From Streptomyces ferrugineus (GTDB taxonomy: Bacteria > Actinomycetota > Actinomycetes > Streptomycetales > Streptomycetaceae), in NCBI RefSeq assembly GCF_015160855.1, contig NZ_CP063373.1, positions 7,068,001 to 7,132,000 of the forward strand: 64,000 bases of DNA, written 5' to 3'. The position numbers were made by a program, and so were the translations under genes. The stretch's first letter is position 1. The number at the start of each line of letters is the position of its first letter. Below are positions 43,316 through 51,348 of the stretch, in pieces. The notes beneath the pieces were generated by a model. It was not told the origin of the DNA, searched no databases, and worked only from the letters and a program-made list of their open reading frames with translations.

Positions 43316-43447
43316 TTCCCTCTCGATCTCGCTCCGGTGCGCGGCCACCGCGTCCCGTACGGCACTCACCACGAACGTCACCGCCGTGGAGATCACCAGA
43401 AGGACCGCGAAGCGCCTCCAGAAGCCAGGCCTCAATGACGCACCCAC
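43283..43447 (-). CDS. Small single-pass membrane protein (54 aa), possibly truncated by the IS110 element
   Basis: The frame starts at GTG 43447 with a strong GAGGAGGG site at about 8 nt. It encodes a basic N-terminus, one membrane segment (FAVLLVISTAVTFVVSAV) and a charged cytoplasmic tail. The last few codons and the stop overlap the 3' end of the transposase gene, so the natural C-terminus may have been replaced on insertion. No function can be assigned. The good ribosome site and amphipathic organisation support a real gene. Confidence 0.5.
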   Translation of the reverse strand: MGASLRPGFWRRFAVLLVISTAVTFVVSAVRDAVAAHRSEIERELPNRDVKPRV

Positions 43448-43639
43448 ATCGCACTCCCTCCTCGGTCGGGGGCCTTTCACGTCTCATGGAACCTTCGGAC
43501 CGGGGTCCACGGCGGGTGCCGGAGGTCTCCTGGTCGGTGCCGGGTGGCCCGTCTCTCGGGACCGGGTGGCCCATGGGCCGCCGCCGGTCGCGGGCGCACG
43601 CTGGCCTTGGAGGTCCCTGCACCCGTCGGGAGGCACGCC

Positions 43640-44104
43640 ATGATCACCACGCCCGCGCCCAGCATGCTGCGCGCCCTGCCCGTCGAGCACCGGCAGCGGC
43701 TCATGGGTCTCGCCAGCGAGGTGTCCGTCCCGCAGGGGACACGCCTGTTCGAGGAGGGCGGGAAGGCCGACCGGTTCTGGGTCATCCGCACGGGCACCAT
43801 CGAGCTCGACATGCGGGTGCCGGGCCGGCGCCCGGCCGTCGTCGAGACCCTCCGGCACGACGAACTCATCGGCTGGTCCTGGCTGTTCACCCCGCACGTC
43901 TGGCACCTGGGCGCCGAGGCGACGACCCCGGTGCGGGCGTACGAGTTCGACGCCGAGGCCGTCCGGTCGCTGTGCCGGGACGACCCGGCCCTGGGCCGAG
44001 CCGTCACCCAATGGGTCGGCGACGTGCTCGCCCACCGTCTGCGCTCCGCCCGGACCCGACTGCTGGACCTGTACGCCCCGTACGGCTCGGGCGGCTTCGG
44101 CTGA
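43640..44104 (+). CDS. Cyclic-nucleotide-binding (Crp/Fnr N-domain) protein without HTH
   Basis: The 154-residue protein consists of a cNMP-binding beta-barrel (about residues 10-120: VPQGTRLFEEGGKADRFWVIRTGTIELD, then LIGWSWLF) and a short C-terminal helix (HRLRSARTRLLDLY). It has no Crp-type helix-turn-helix and no cysteine ligands for an Fnr cluster in the N-terminus. ATG 43640 has GGGAGG at 7 nt. Such stand-alone proteins in Streptomyces often adjoin CBS, USP and redox genes. A regulatory role in protein-protein interaction is plausible but unproven. Confidence 0.85.
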   Translation: MITTPAPSMLRALPVEHRQRLMGLASEVSVPQGTRLFEEGGKADRFWVIRTGTIELDMRVPGRRPAVVETLRHDELIGWSWLFTPHVWHLGAEATTPVRAYEFDAEAVRSLCRDDPALGRAVTQWVGDVLAHRLRSARTRLLDLYAPYGSGGFG

Positions 44105-44141
44105 GCGTCCCCCCAGGAGCCGGCGCGAGGAAGGGACCACC

Positions 44142-44370
44142 ATGCACGTCGGCGTCGTCTCCCGGCCGACCTGCCGCCCAAGGAAGATTTCCGCGACAGC
44201 GACTCCGACCTCCCCCACCTTCGGCTTCGCCGCCTGTCCGACCGGGAGTCCATCGTCAGCAGGGCGGATCTGCTCAAGGTCTTCCTGCGCTACGGCGAGG
44301 AGATCGCCGAGGAGGTGCGGCGCGAGGTCGTCGCCCCGCTCTTCCCGCCACCGGGATCGGCGATCTGCGT
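44142..44370 (+). pseudogene. Fragment of a CBS (CBS-BON) domain protein
   Basis: In frame 2 the sequence reads ESIVSRADLLKVFLRYGEEI and AEEVRREVVAPLFPPPGSAI, matching the end of a second CBS domain and the junction to a BON domain in Streptomyces CBS proteins. The first CBS domain and the rest of BON are absent, so it is a remnant. Confidence 0.6.
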
Positions 44371-44447
44371 CCAAACGGTACGACGGGCCCGACCGAAGCC
44401 GTGGCCTACCTCCTACTCCGTCCTTACGAGAGCTGCGGTAACGTGGT

Positions 44448-44466
44448 GAACGAAACCGTTTCGTTC
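44448..44466. promoter_or_regulatory. Perfect 19-bp palindrome, GAACGAAACCGTTTCGTTC
   Basis: 9-bp arms around a single C, 44 bp before the response regulator start. It is a strong operator candidate of TetR-like type. The likely promoter overlaps it. Confidence 0.72.
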
Positions 44467-44510
44467 CGACTGGCAGGCCGCCACCCGCCTCCCCCAGGAA
44501 GAAGACAGGC

Positions 44511-45170
44511 ATGGTCTCCGTACTCGTGGTGAACGACCAGTCCCTCCAGCGCCTCGCCCTGCGCATGCTCCTCGGCGCCGAGCCCGACCTGATCATCGCC
44601 GGGGAGGCAACGAGCGGGGCCGAGGCGGTCCGGATGAGCGCGGAGCTGCGCCCCGACGTCGTCCTGATGGCCGGCCGGATCTCCGGCCCGGACGGCGTCG
44701 AGACCGTCCGCCACATCACCCGGCACCACACCCCCCGCGTCCTGATGCTCACCCCGGCCGGCCACGAGGAGTACGCCTACGCCGCCCTGCGCGCCGGTGC
44801 GGACGGATTCCTCCTCGAGAACGTCGCCCCTGACGAACTGGCCTCGGCCGTCCGCGTCGTGGCCGCCGGGGACGCCGTCATCACCCCGACCCTGACCCGT
44901 GCGCTCGTCGACGCCGTCCGCGACCAGCGCTCCATGCCCGCCCTGCCGCACGCCTCCGGGCTCGACACCCTCACCGGGCGCGAGCGCGACGTCCTCGTCG
45001 CCGTCGCCGCCGGCTGGTCCAACGCCGAGATCGCCGAACGGCTGTCGATCGCGCCGACCACCGTGAAGACGCACGTCAGCAACATCCTGGCCAAGATCGG
45101 CGCGCGCGCCCGGGTGCAGGCGGTGACCTTCGCCTACGAGTCCGGTCTCGTCCGGCCCGCGGCTGCCTGA
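44511..45170 (+). CDS. Atypical LuxR-family response regulator lacking the phosphoacceptor Asp
   Basis: The 219-residue protein has a receiver-like domain (1-120) and a C-terminal LuxR helix-turn-helix (about 155-210: LTGRERDVLVAVAAGWSNAEIAERL, VKTHVSNILAKIGARARVQAV). In the receiver, the phosphoacceptor position is Ala54 (PDVVLMAGR). The acidic pair is reduced to Asn8-Asp9 and the invariant Lys is Glu103 (GFLLENV), while the Thr switch residue (Thr81) remains. It therefore cannot be phosphorylated conventionally and probably responds to a ligand, to redox state or by concentration. ATG 44511 follows AGGAAGAAG. A 19-bp palindrome precedes it. Confidence 0.9.
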   Translation: MVSVLVVNDQSLQRLALRMLLGAEPDLIIAGEATSGAEAVRMSAELRPDVVLMAGRISGPDGVETVRHITRHHTPRVLMLTPAGHEEYAYAALRAGADGFLLENVAPDELASAVRVVAAGDAVITPTLTRALVDAVRDQRSMPALPHASGLDTLTGRERDVLVAVAAGWSNAEIAERLSIAPTTVKTHVSNILAKIGARARVQAVTFAYESGLVRPAAA

Positions 45171-45326
45171 CGCCGGGCCAACTGGCCTCCCATCGCTACA
45201 CCATCCGGTGGCCTTTGGCCGCCGCGATGTTATTCATATCAGCCGATTTCCTATCCATTCCACTGTCCGGCTCTTGGTGCTGACCACCCGTCACGAGGCC
45301 CTGAACCAAGTCGAGGAGAGTGGAAG

Positions 45327-46709
45327 ATGACGACATCGCCGAGATGGCGATCTGTTCTGACGCCGGCCGTCATGGCCGCCGCGCTCGCCGCAGCCGCCCT
45401 GGCGAGCGGGGGCACCGCCTACGCCGATGACCACAAGACCACCCACCCGCCACACCCGGGCAAGCCGGCCCACCCGGCCGCGCACGCACCGAAGCCCGAG
45501 TACCCGGCGAAGCCGGCGCATCCGGGCCACCCGGTCAAGCCGGCGTACCCGGTAAAGCCTGCCTACCCGGTGAAGCCGGCCCATCCGGGCCACCCGGTCA
45601 AGCCGGCGTACCCGGTAAAGCCTGCCCATCCCGCCAAACCCGCGTACCCGGTGAAACCGGCCCACCCTGCCAAGCCCGCGTACCCGGTAAAGCCGGTCAA
45701 GCCCGAGCATCCGGCAAAGCCTGCGTATCCGGTGAAGCCTGCGTATCCGGTGAAGCCGGCCAAGCCCGCGTACCCGGCCAAGCCAGCCCATCCGGTGAAG
45801 CCCGCCTACCCGGCGAAGCCCGTGAAGCCCGAATACCCGGCCAAGCCCGCGTACCCGGCCAAGCCGGCCAAGCCCGCCTATCCCGCGAAGCCCGTTTACC
45901 CCGCGAAGCCGGCCAAGCCGGAGTACCCGGCCAAGCCTGTCTACCCCGCGAAGCCCGTTTACCCGGCGAAGCCCGCCAAGCCCGCGTATCCGGTCAAGCC
46001 CGCGTACCCTGCGAAGCCCGCGTACCCTGCGAAGCCCGCGTACCCGGCCAAGCCCGTGAAGCCTGACTACCCGTCAAAGCCCGCGTACCCAGCCAAGCCT
46101 GCATACCCGGCGAAGCCCGCCTACCCGAGCAAGCCCGCCTACCCGACCAAGCCGGTGAAGCCCGAGTACCCGGCCAAGCCGGCCTACCCCAGCAAGCCCG
46201 CGAAACCGGCCTACCCCGCCAAGCCCAGCTACCCGAGCAAGCCCGCATACCCCGCGAAGCCGGCCAAGCCCGCGTACCCGGCCAAGCCGGCCTACCCGAG
46301 CAAGCCCGCCTACCCCGCAAAGCCGGCCTACCCCAGCAAGCCCGCCAAGCCCGCCTACCCCGCCAAGCCGGCGTACCCCGCCAAGCCCGCGTACCCGGCG
46401 AAGCCCGCGTACCCGGCGAAGCCCGCCTACCCCGCGAAGCCCGCCTACCCCGCGAAGCCGGCCAAGCCCGCGTACCCGAGCAAGCCCGCCTACCCGGCCA
46501 AGCCCGCCAAGCCGGCGTACCCGTCAAAGCCCGCCCACCCGGTGAAGCCCGCCTACCCGAGCAAGCCCGCCCACCCGGTCAAGCCGGCCTATCCCTCCAA
46601 GCCCGCTCACCCGGTCAAGCCGGCCTACCCCTCCAAGCCCCACTACCCCTCAAAGCCGCACTACCCCTCCAAGCCCACCCACACCAAGCACCACAAGGGC
46701 CAGTGGTAA
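45327..46709 (+). CDS. Secreted Lys/Pro/Tyr-rich repeat protein
   Basis: The 460-residue precursor has a Sec signal peptide (core AVMAAALAAAALAS, likely cut after TAYA at residue 33). Nearly the whole mature chain is hexapeptide repeats of the type AYPAKP with interspersed AKP or VKP tripeptides. There are about 50 Tyr-Pro pairs and Lys in almost every unit. Early and late units substitute His for Tyr (AHP), and the end is SKPTHTKHHKGQW. No sortase signal, membrane anchor or catalytic domain is present. The strongly basic, extended polyproline-like chain resembles mussel adhesive repeats (AKPSYP). Function is unknown; cell-wall or surface adhesion is a guess. A terminator follows. Confidence 0.9.
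   Translation: MTTSPRWRSVLTPAVMAAALAAAALASGGTAYADDHKTTHPPHPGKPAHPAAHAPKPEYPAKPAHPGHPVKPAYPVKPAYPVKPAHPGHPVKPAYPVKPAHPAKPAYPVKPAHPAKPAYPVKPVKPEHPAKPAYPVKPAYPVKPAKPAYPAKPAHPVKPAYPAKPVKPEYPAKPAYPAKPAKPAYPAKPVYPAKPAKPEYPAKPVYPAKPVYPAKPAKPAYPVKPAYPAKPAYPAKPAYPAKPVKPDYPSKPAYPAKPAYPAKPAYPSKPAYPTKPVKPEYPAKPAYPSKPAKPAYPAKPSYPSKPAYPAKPAKPAYPAKPAYPSKPAYPAKPAYPSKPAKPAYPAKPAYPAKPAYPAKPAYPAKPAYPAKPAYPAKPAKPAYPSKPAYPAKPAKPAYPSKPAHPVKPAYPSKPAHPVKPAYPSKPAHPVKPAYPSKPHYPSKPHYPSKPTHTKHHKGQW
45470..46690 (+). repeat. 18-bp-based tandem repeat tract within the repeat protein gene
   Basis: Imperfect 18-bp units (for example aagcccgcgtacccggcg) with 9-bp insertions extend over 1.2 kb. Synonymous variation between units is high in the first half, while units near 46380-46450 are almost identical, suggesting recent expansion there. 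Confidence 0.85.
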
Positions 46710-46745
46710 CCAGGAGCAGCTGGTCCTCGCTGGTGCAGCCCCGGT

Positions 46746-46778
46746 GATGCCGGGCCCGGTCGATCCGGGCCCGGCATC
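46746..46778 (+). terminator. Terminator after the repeat protein gene
   Basis: A perfect inverted repeat with 14-bp arms (46746-46759, 46765-46778) and a 5-nt loop, 37 bp past the stop. Confidence 0.78.
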
Positions 46779-46975
46779 GCTGGGTTGGGAGTCGTGGGCG
46801 CTGTACGCCGGTTGCCGTCATCCACTCCATGGATGAGCCGGATACGGGATTCGGATTGCCCTGAGGATGGCGGCGGGGCACGGGGCGGCCCATAGTCATG
46901 GCTACCGCATGCCCCGCGCGCCGTCGGCGCCCGTCAGAGGCATGCCCGCTCCCGCTGTCCGTCCCTGGAGTCGCC

Positions 46976-48238
46976 ATGCCCGGTTCCGTCCCATCGCCCG
47001 TCGCGGAGACCGACGCCGTCGCCTCGCCGCCGCCCGTCTCGGGCCCGGCGCATGTGGTGCGCGTGACCCTGCTGATGGCGGGCAGTTGTCTGCCGATCCT
47101 GGGTGCCGTACTGATCGCCCCGGTGCTGCCGAAGATGCAGGACCACTTCGCGTCGGCACCGGGAGCGAAGGCGCTCGTTCCGCTGGCGCTGACCGTCCCG
47201 GCGCTCTCGCTGGCGCTGCTCGCCCCGTTCGCCGGGGTGATCGTGGACCGGCTGGGCCGCAAGCGGCTGCTGGTCGTCGCGACCGTCCTGTACGCGGTCT
47301 TCGGCACGGCACCGCTCTGGCTGGACTCGCTCGGCGGCATCATCGCGAGCCGGGCTCTGGTCGGTGTCGCCGAGGCCGCCATCATGACCTGCTGCACCAC
47401 GCTGATCGGCGACTACTACAGCGGTCACCGCCGGGTGAGGTACCTCGCCCTGCAGACCATGTGCGCCTCCGCCTCGGCGACCGTCTTCTTCGTACTCGGC
47501 GGCGCCGTGGGCGGGGCGGGCTGGAAGGCGCCCTTCTGGATCTACGCCGTGAGTCTGGTCCTCGCTCCGCTGATGATCTCCGCGCTGCCCGCCCCGGCGG
47601 ACGCGCGGGCCGCCGGGGCGGGCAGGCCGACCGAGCCCCGTCGCCCGTTCCCCTGGCGGCATCTGGCCGGCATCTGTGCCCTCACCTTCTTCGGAGCGAT
47701 GGTCTTCTACACCGTCCCGGTCGAGATGTCGTATCTGCTCGACGACCTCGGCGTGGCGGACTCCGGTGTGATCGGGCTGTCCACCGCCGTCGCGAGTGCC
47801 GCGACCGTGGGCGGCGCGATCACGTTCGCCCGTCTGAAGCGCGCCCCGGACCCGATGCTGCCCGCCGTCCTGGCGCTGTGCGCGGCCGGCTTCGGCGTGA
47901 TGTTCCTGGCGGGCAACGCGCCCCTGCTGGTCGTCGGGGCGGTGATCAACTGCCTGGGTACGGGCATGCTGCTGCCGGCCCTGCTGACCGGCGCCATGTC
48001 CCGGCTGGCGTTCGAGGACCGCGGCCGCGGTACGGGGCTGTGGATGGCGGCCTTCTTCGGCGGCGAGTTCGTCTGCCCGCTGGTGCTGCTCGCCGGGGAG
48101 TCGGCGGTCGGCAGCCTCGCCGGGGCGGTGGGTGTGCTGGGGCTGGCCTCGGCGCTGGTCGCGGCGGGGCTGTGGGCGGCGGCGAGGCGCCGGGCGGGCG
48201 TGGTCGACCCGCGGCCCCTGCCGGAGCAACTGATCTGA
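46976..48238 (+). CDS. MFS transporter
   Basis: This 420-residue major facilitator has twelve predicted helices. Motif A appears as GVIVDRLGRKRLLVVAT between TM2 and TM3, and DYYSGHRRVRYLALQ follows TM4. The later motif SRLAFEDRGRGTGLWMAAFFGGEF resembles those of aromatic-compound and drug transporters. ATG 46976 has GGAG 7 nt upstream. It converges with the LysR gene that is divergent from the ring-cleavage operon, so it may import the pathway substrate. Confidence 0.88.
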   Translation: MPGSVPSPVAETDAVASPPPVSGPAHVVRVTLLMAGSCLPILGAVLIAPVLPKMQDHFASAPGAKALVPLALTVPALSLALLAPFAGVIVDRLGRKRLLVVATVLYAVFGTAPLWLDSLGGIIASRALVGVAEAAIMTCCTTLIGDYYSGHRRVRYLALQTMCASASATVFFVLGGAVGGAGWKAPFWIYAVSLVLAPLMISALPAPADARAAGAGRPTEPRRPFPWRHLAGICALTFFGAMVFYTVPVEMSYLLDDLGVADSGVIGLSTAVASAATVGGAITFARLKRAPDPMLPAVLALCAAGFGVMFLAGNAPLLVVGAVINCLGTGMLLPALLTGAMSRLAFEDRGRGTGLWMAAFFGGEFVCPLVLLAGESAVGSLAGAVGVLGLASALVAAGLWAAARRRAGVVDPRPLPEQLI

Positions 48239-48254
48239 CGGCGCGTCCCGGCGC

Positions 48255-49157
48255 TCACCCCAGCGTCGCCCCCACCTCCGCCGCCTTCCTCCGCAGCCAG
48301 ATGTGCGCCGCGTCCTGGGCATGTACCGGATGCCACCACAACGCCTCCTGCACCGGCACCGCCTCGAACGGACAGGGCAGCACCCGTACCGCCGCCGCAC
48401 GCGCGGCTCCCCGCGCCAGCCGTTCCTGGATCATGGCGACCCGTCGGGTGCCCTCGACCATGTGCGGCAGCAACTGGAAGGTCTGCACGGACACTTCGAC
48501 CCGGGGGCTGATGCCGATCATGCTGAGCTGCCGGGCGGCGGGGGCGTCGTAGGGGCGCTGGTAGACCGCCCAGGGGAGCTGCGAGAGCTGGTCGAGGGTG
48601 AGTGCGTCGCCGACCTCCGGGTTGTCGTCGGCGACCAGGCAGAGCCAGCGGTCCTGATGGAGATCGACCGCGGGGAAGCCGTCGATGACGCCGTGCGGCA
48701 GCAGCAGCCCGTCGACGGTGCTCAGCACGGTCGCGGTGCTCTCCACCACCGACGGCGTCGAATGCTGGAACACGAGCCGGATCCCGGGTGCCTCCCGGTG
48801 CAGGGCGCGGGCGAGCGCGGCGCCGAACACGGCGGCGCCGTAGTCCGAGGCGAGCAGCGTGAACTCGCGGCTCTCGGCGGCCGGGTCGAAGTCGGCCTGG
48901 CTGGTGAAGACGCGCTCCAGCAGGTCGCAGGCGGTGGCGCTGCGGTCCCGGAGGGCGACGCCGAGCGGGGTCAGCTCATAGCTGTTGCCGGTGCGGGCGA
49001 GCAGTTCGTCGTCGAAATGGCGGCGCAGCCGGGACAGGGCCGCGCTCATCGCCGGCTGGCTCAGTCCGACGCGCTCACCGGCCCGCGTGACGTTGCGCTC
49101 CTCCAGCAGGGCGCGCAGGGCGACCACGAGGTTGAGGTCGAGTCGGGACAGGTTCAC
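48255..49157 (-). CDS. LysR-family regulator of the adjacent catabolic operon
   Basis: The 300-residue LysR protein has the N-terminal winged helix (LRALLEERNVTRAGERVGLSQPAMSAALSRLRRHF, of NodD/NahR-like type) and a substrate-binding domain from about residue 90. The MNLSRLDLNLVVALRALLEE start is typical of the NahR/LinR subgroup that senses aromatic compounds. GTG 49157 is divergent from the FAH gene, with T-N11-A-like inverted repeats in the 146-bp spacer. Activation of the operon by an aromatic inducer is the probable role. Confidence 0.92.
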   Translation of the reverse strand: MNLSRLDLNLVVALRALLEERNVTRAGERVGLSQPAMSAALSRLRRHFDDELLARTGNSYELTPLGVALRDRSATACDLLERVFTSQADFDPAAESREFTLLASDYGAAVFGAALARALHREAPGIRLVFQHSTPSVVESTATVLSTVDGLLLPHGVIDGFPAVDLHQDRWLCLVADDNPEVGDALTLDQLSQLPWAVYQRPYDAPAARQLSMIGISPRVEVSVQTFQLLPHMVEGTRRVAMIQERLARGAARAAAVRVLPCPFEAVPVQEALWWHPVHAQDAAHIWLRRKAAEVGATLG

Positions 49158-49209
49158 CGGTCACCACCAGACAGAAGGGAGTCCCGCACGGGGGCCCCGA
49201 GTATCAGAT

Positions 49210-49235
49210 ATCCACGGCATGGATGGGATGCATCC
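49210..49235. promoter_or_regulatory. LysR-type binding region
   Basis: ATCCA/TGGAT inverted repeat (49210-49224, 5-nt spacer) followed at once by the perfect palindrome GGATGCATCC (49226-49235), in the divergent spacer. The spacing fits a LysR recognition plus activation site. Confidence 0.55.
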
Positions 49236-49303
49236 ACAGGATCTATTTCCGTGATCTGTCGATCGAGGTCAGAGTAGACCGCAACCCAGCGGGAGGAAAT
49301 CTG

Positions 49304-50284
49304 ATGGCAACGCTCGCGCTACCTGCCGGACCGTTCGCGCTCGGCACGTTCTCCGCCCCGGACGGGGAGCCGTTCCCCGGTCTCCTGGTGCAGGAACGGG
49401 TGCTCGACCTCAGCGGCGCCCTGGACCGGTCGCCGTCCGACGTGCGAGCGGTGCTGGAGCGGTGGGAGGAGACGCTCCCCCTGCTGCGTGCCCTGGCCGA
49501 GGACGACGGCCGTGGCTGGCGGCCGCTGGAGGGTCTGCGGGTGCACGCGCCCGTCGAGCCCCGGCAGATCTTCCAGTCCGGCGCCAACTACCGGCAGCAC
49601 GTGATCGACCTGGAGGTCGCCCACCGCTCGCCCGACGATCCCCGCACGGTCGAGGAGGCGCGGGCCGAGATCGCCGCGGTCATGGACCGGCGGGCCGCCG
49701 AGGACCTGCCGTATGTGTTCACCGGCCTGCCCAGCGCCGTCACCGGCCCGTACGACGATGTCGTGCTCCCCTCCTGGGCCGAGAAGCCGGACTGGGAGCT
49801 GGAGCTGGCGGCCGTGATCGGCCGGCCCGCGCATCGGGTGTCCGTCGACGAGGCGATCGGGTATGTCGCGGGGTACACGATCGCCAACGACCTCACCGAC
49901 CGTGCCACCGTCTTCCGTCGGGACATGAAGGCCATCGGCACCGACTGGTTGCGCTGCAAGAACGCCCCGGGTTTCACCCCGCTCGGCCCGTGGCTGGTGC
50001 CGGCCGAGTCGGTCGCCGACCCCGGTGATCTGCGGGTCACCCTCAAGCTCAACGGCGACACCATGCAGGACGAGTCCACCAAGGACATGCTCTTCGGCGT
50101 CGCACGGCTGGTGTCGTACGTCTCGCGGACCGCTCGGCTCCTGCCGGGCGACCTGGTGTTGACGGGCAGCCCGGCCGGCAACGGCATCCACTGGGGGCGG
50201 CTGCTGCGGGCCGGCGACGTGATGGAGGGATCCATCACCGGCCTCGGTGCCCAGCGCACCCGCTGTGTCGGGGAGACGTCGTGA
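49304..50284 (+). CDS. Fumarylacetoacetate hydrolase-family protein
   Basis: The 326-residue protein has the FAH fold, with QSGANYRQHVIDLEVA after an N-terminal domain. The metal site lies around PDWELELAAVIGRPA, and GYTIANDLTDRATVFRRDM, KNAPGFTPLGPW and LVLTGSPAGNG follow. Family members hydrolyse or decarboxylate 2,4-diketo acids from ring cleavage. ATG 49304 has GGGAGG at 9 nt. Its TGA overlaps the GTG of the cyclase gene. It is the first gene of a six-gene operon that ends with a second FAH protein. Confidence 0.9.
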   Translation: MATLALPAGPFALGTFSAPDGEPFPGLLVQERVLDLSGALDRSPSDVRAVLERWEETLPLLRALAEDDGRGWRPLEGLRVHAPVEPRQIFQSGANYRQHVIDLEVAHRSPDDPRTVEEARAEIAAVMDRRAAEDLPYVFTGLPSAVTGPYDDVVLPSWAEKPDWELELAAVIGRPAHRVSVDEAIGYVAGYTIANDLTDRATVFRRDMKAIGTDWLRCKNAPGFTPLGPWLVPAESVADPGDLRVTLKLNGDTMQDESTKDMLFGVARLVSYVSRTARLLPGDLVLTGSPAGNGIHWGRLLRAGDVMEGSITGLGAQRTRCVGETS

Positions 50285-51237
50285 ACCGCGACGACCCCGA
50301 GGGCGCGATAGCCGAGGCCGCGAAGGCGTACTCCAACTGGGGGCGCTGGGGCGCGGACGACGCGCTCGGCACACTCAACTTCCTCGACGCGGCCAAGCGC
50401 CGGGAGGGCGCCGCCCTGGTGCGACGCGGCGTGAGCTTCTCGCTGTCGCAGCGGTTCGACATGAACGGGCCGCAGAAGGGCTGGCGCCGGCGGACGAACC
50501 CCGTGCACACCATGCTCGACACGGGCACCGACGCCGCTCTCGGCAACCAGGGCTTCCCGCACGGCATCGGCGGCGCCGACGACGTGATCGCGATGCCGTT
50601 GCAGTGCTCCACCCAGTGGGACGGGCTCGGGCACATCTTCGACCACGGCCACGCCTGGAACGGGCGGGCGGCCGAGAAGGTCGTCACCTCCGACGGCGAC
50701 CTCGTCACCGGCATCGAGCACATGGCGCCGTACGTCGCCGGGCGCGGTGTCCTGCTGGACGTGGGGCGCGTCGTCGGCGAAGGCGGGGAGCTGCCCGACG
50801 GGTTCGCCGTCACCGAGGAGCATCTGACCGCGACCGCCGAGGCGCACGGGGTGTCCGTCGGGCGCGGCGACATCGTCGTCGTACGGACCGGGCAGCTGGC
50901 CCGCGCCAGGCGCGACGGCTGGGGCGACTACGCCGGTGGACCCGCACCCGGTCTGTCCTTCGGCACCGCCGGCTGGCTGCACCGTACCGAGATCGCCGCG
51001 ATCGCCACCGACACCTGGGGGTTCGAGGTGCGGCCGAACGAATTCGAGAACGCCTTCCAGCCGCTGCACCAGGTCGTCATCCCCAACATGGGTCTGCTGA
51101 TCGGCGAGATGTGGGACCTGGAGGCGCTCGCCGAGGACTGCGCGGCGGACGGCGTCCACGAGTTCTGGCTCACCGCCGCTCCCCTGCCGATCACCGGCGC
51201 GGTCGGGTCGCCCGTCAACCCGATCGCCGTCAAGTAG
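50281..51237 (+). CDS. Cyclase-family (kynurenine formamidase-like) hydrolase
   Basis: The 318-residue protein belongs to the putative cyclase superfamily, whose members hydrolyse amide or ester bonds or cyclic products. The metal motif HxGTHxD is represented by CSTQWDGLGHIFDHG, typical of the larger subgroup, followed by GVLLDVGRV and VVRTGQL. The start is GTG 50281, overlapping the FAH stop. It is followed by a 111-bp gap and the FAD monooxygenase. In the context of ring degradation it may open a lactone or lactam; the reaction is unknown. Confidence 0.86.
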   Translation: MNRDDPEGAIAEAAKAYSNWGRWGADDALGTLNFLDAAKRREGAALVRRGVSFSLSQRFDMNGPQKGWRRRTNPVHTMLDTGTDAALGNQGFPHGIGGADDVIAMPLQCSTQWDGLGHIFDHGHAWNGRAAEKVVTSDGDLVTGIEHMAPYVAGRGVLLDVGRVVGEGGELPDGFAVTEEHLTATAEAHGVSVGRGDIVVVRTGQLARARRDGWGDYAGGPAPGLSFGTAGWLHRTEIAAIATDTWGFEVRPNEFENAFQPLHQVVIPNMGLLIGEMWDLEALAEDCAADGVHEFWLTAAPLPITGAVGSPVNPIAVK

Positions 51238-51348
51238 CCCCACGAGCCGGCCGGTTGCGCTCTTCCCCCACGCGCGGCGCATCCGGCTCCCCAGCCGCCC
51301 GTCAGTCCGCTCGCCGACGAGTGGCCCGACCCCGAGAGGGACCCCGAC

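Noticed and set aside
45563..46527. Minus-strand repetitive frames (GYAGLAG-type and RRACSG-type) opposite the repeat gene
   Set aside because: They are reverse readings of the tandem repeat. The plus frame has a signal peptide, ribosome site and terminator.
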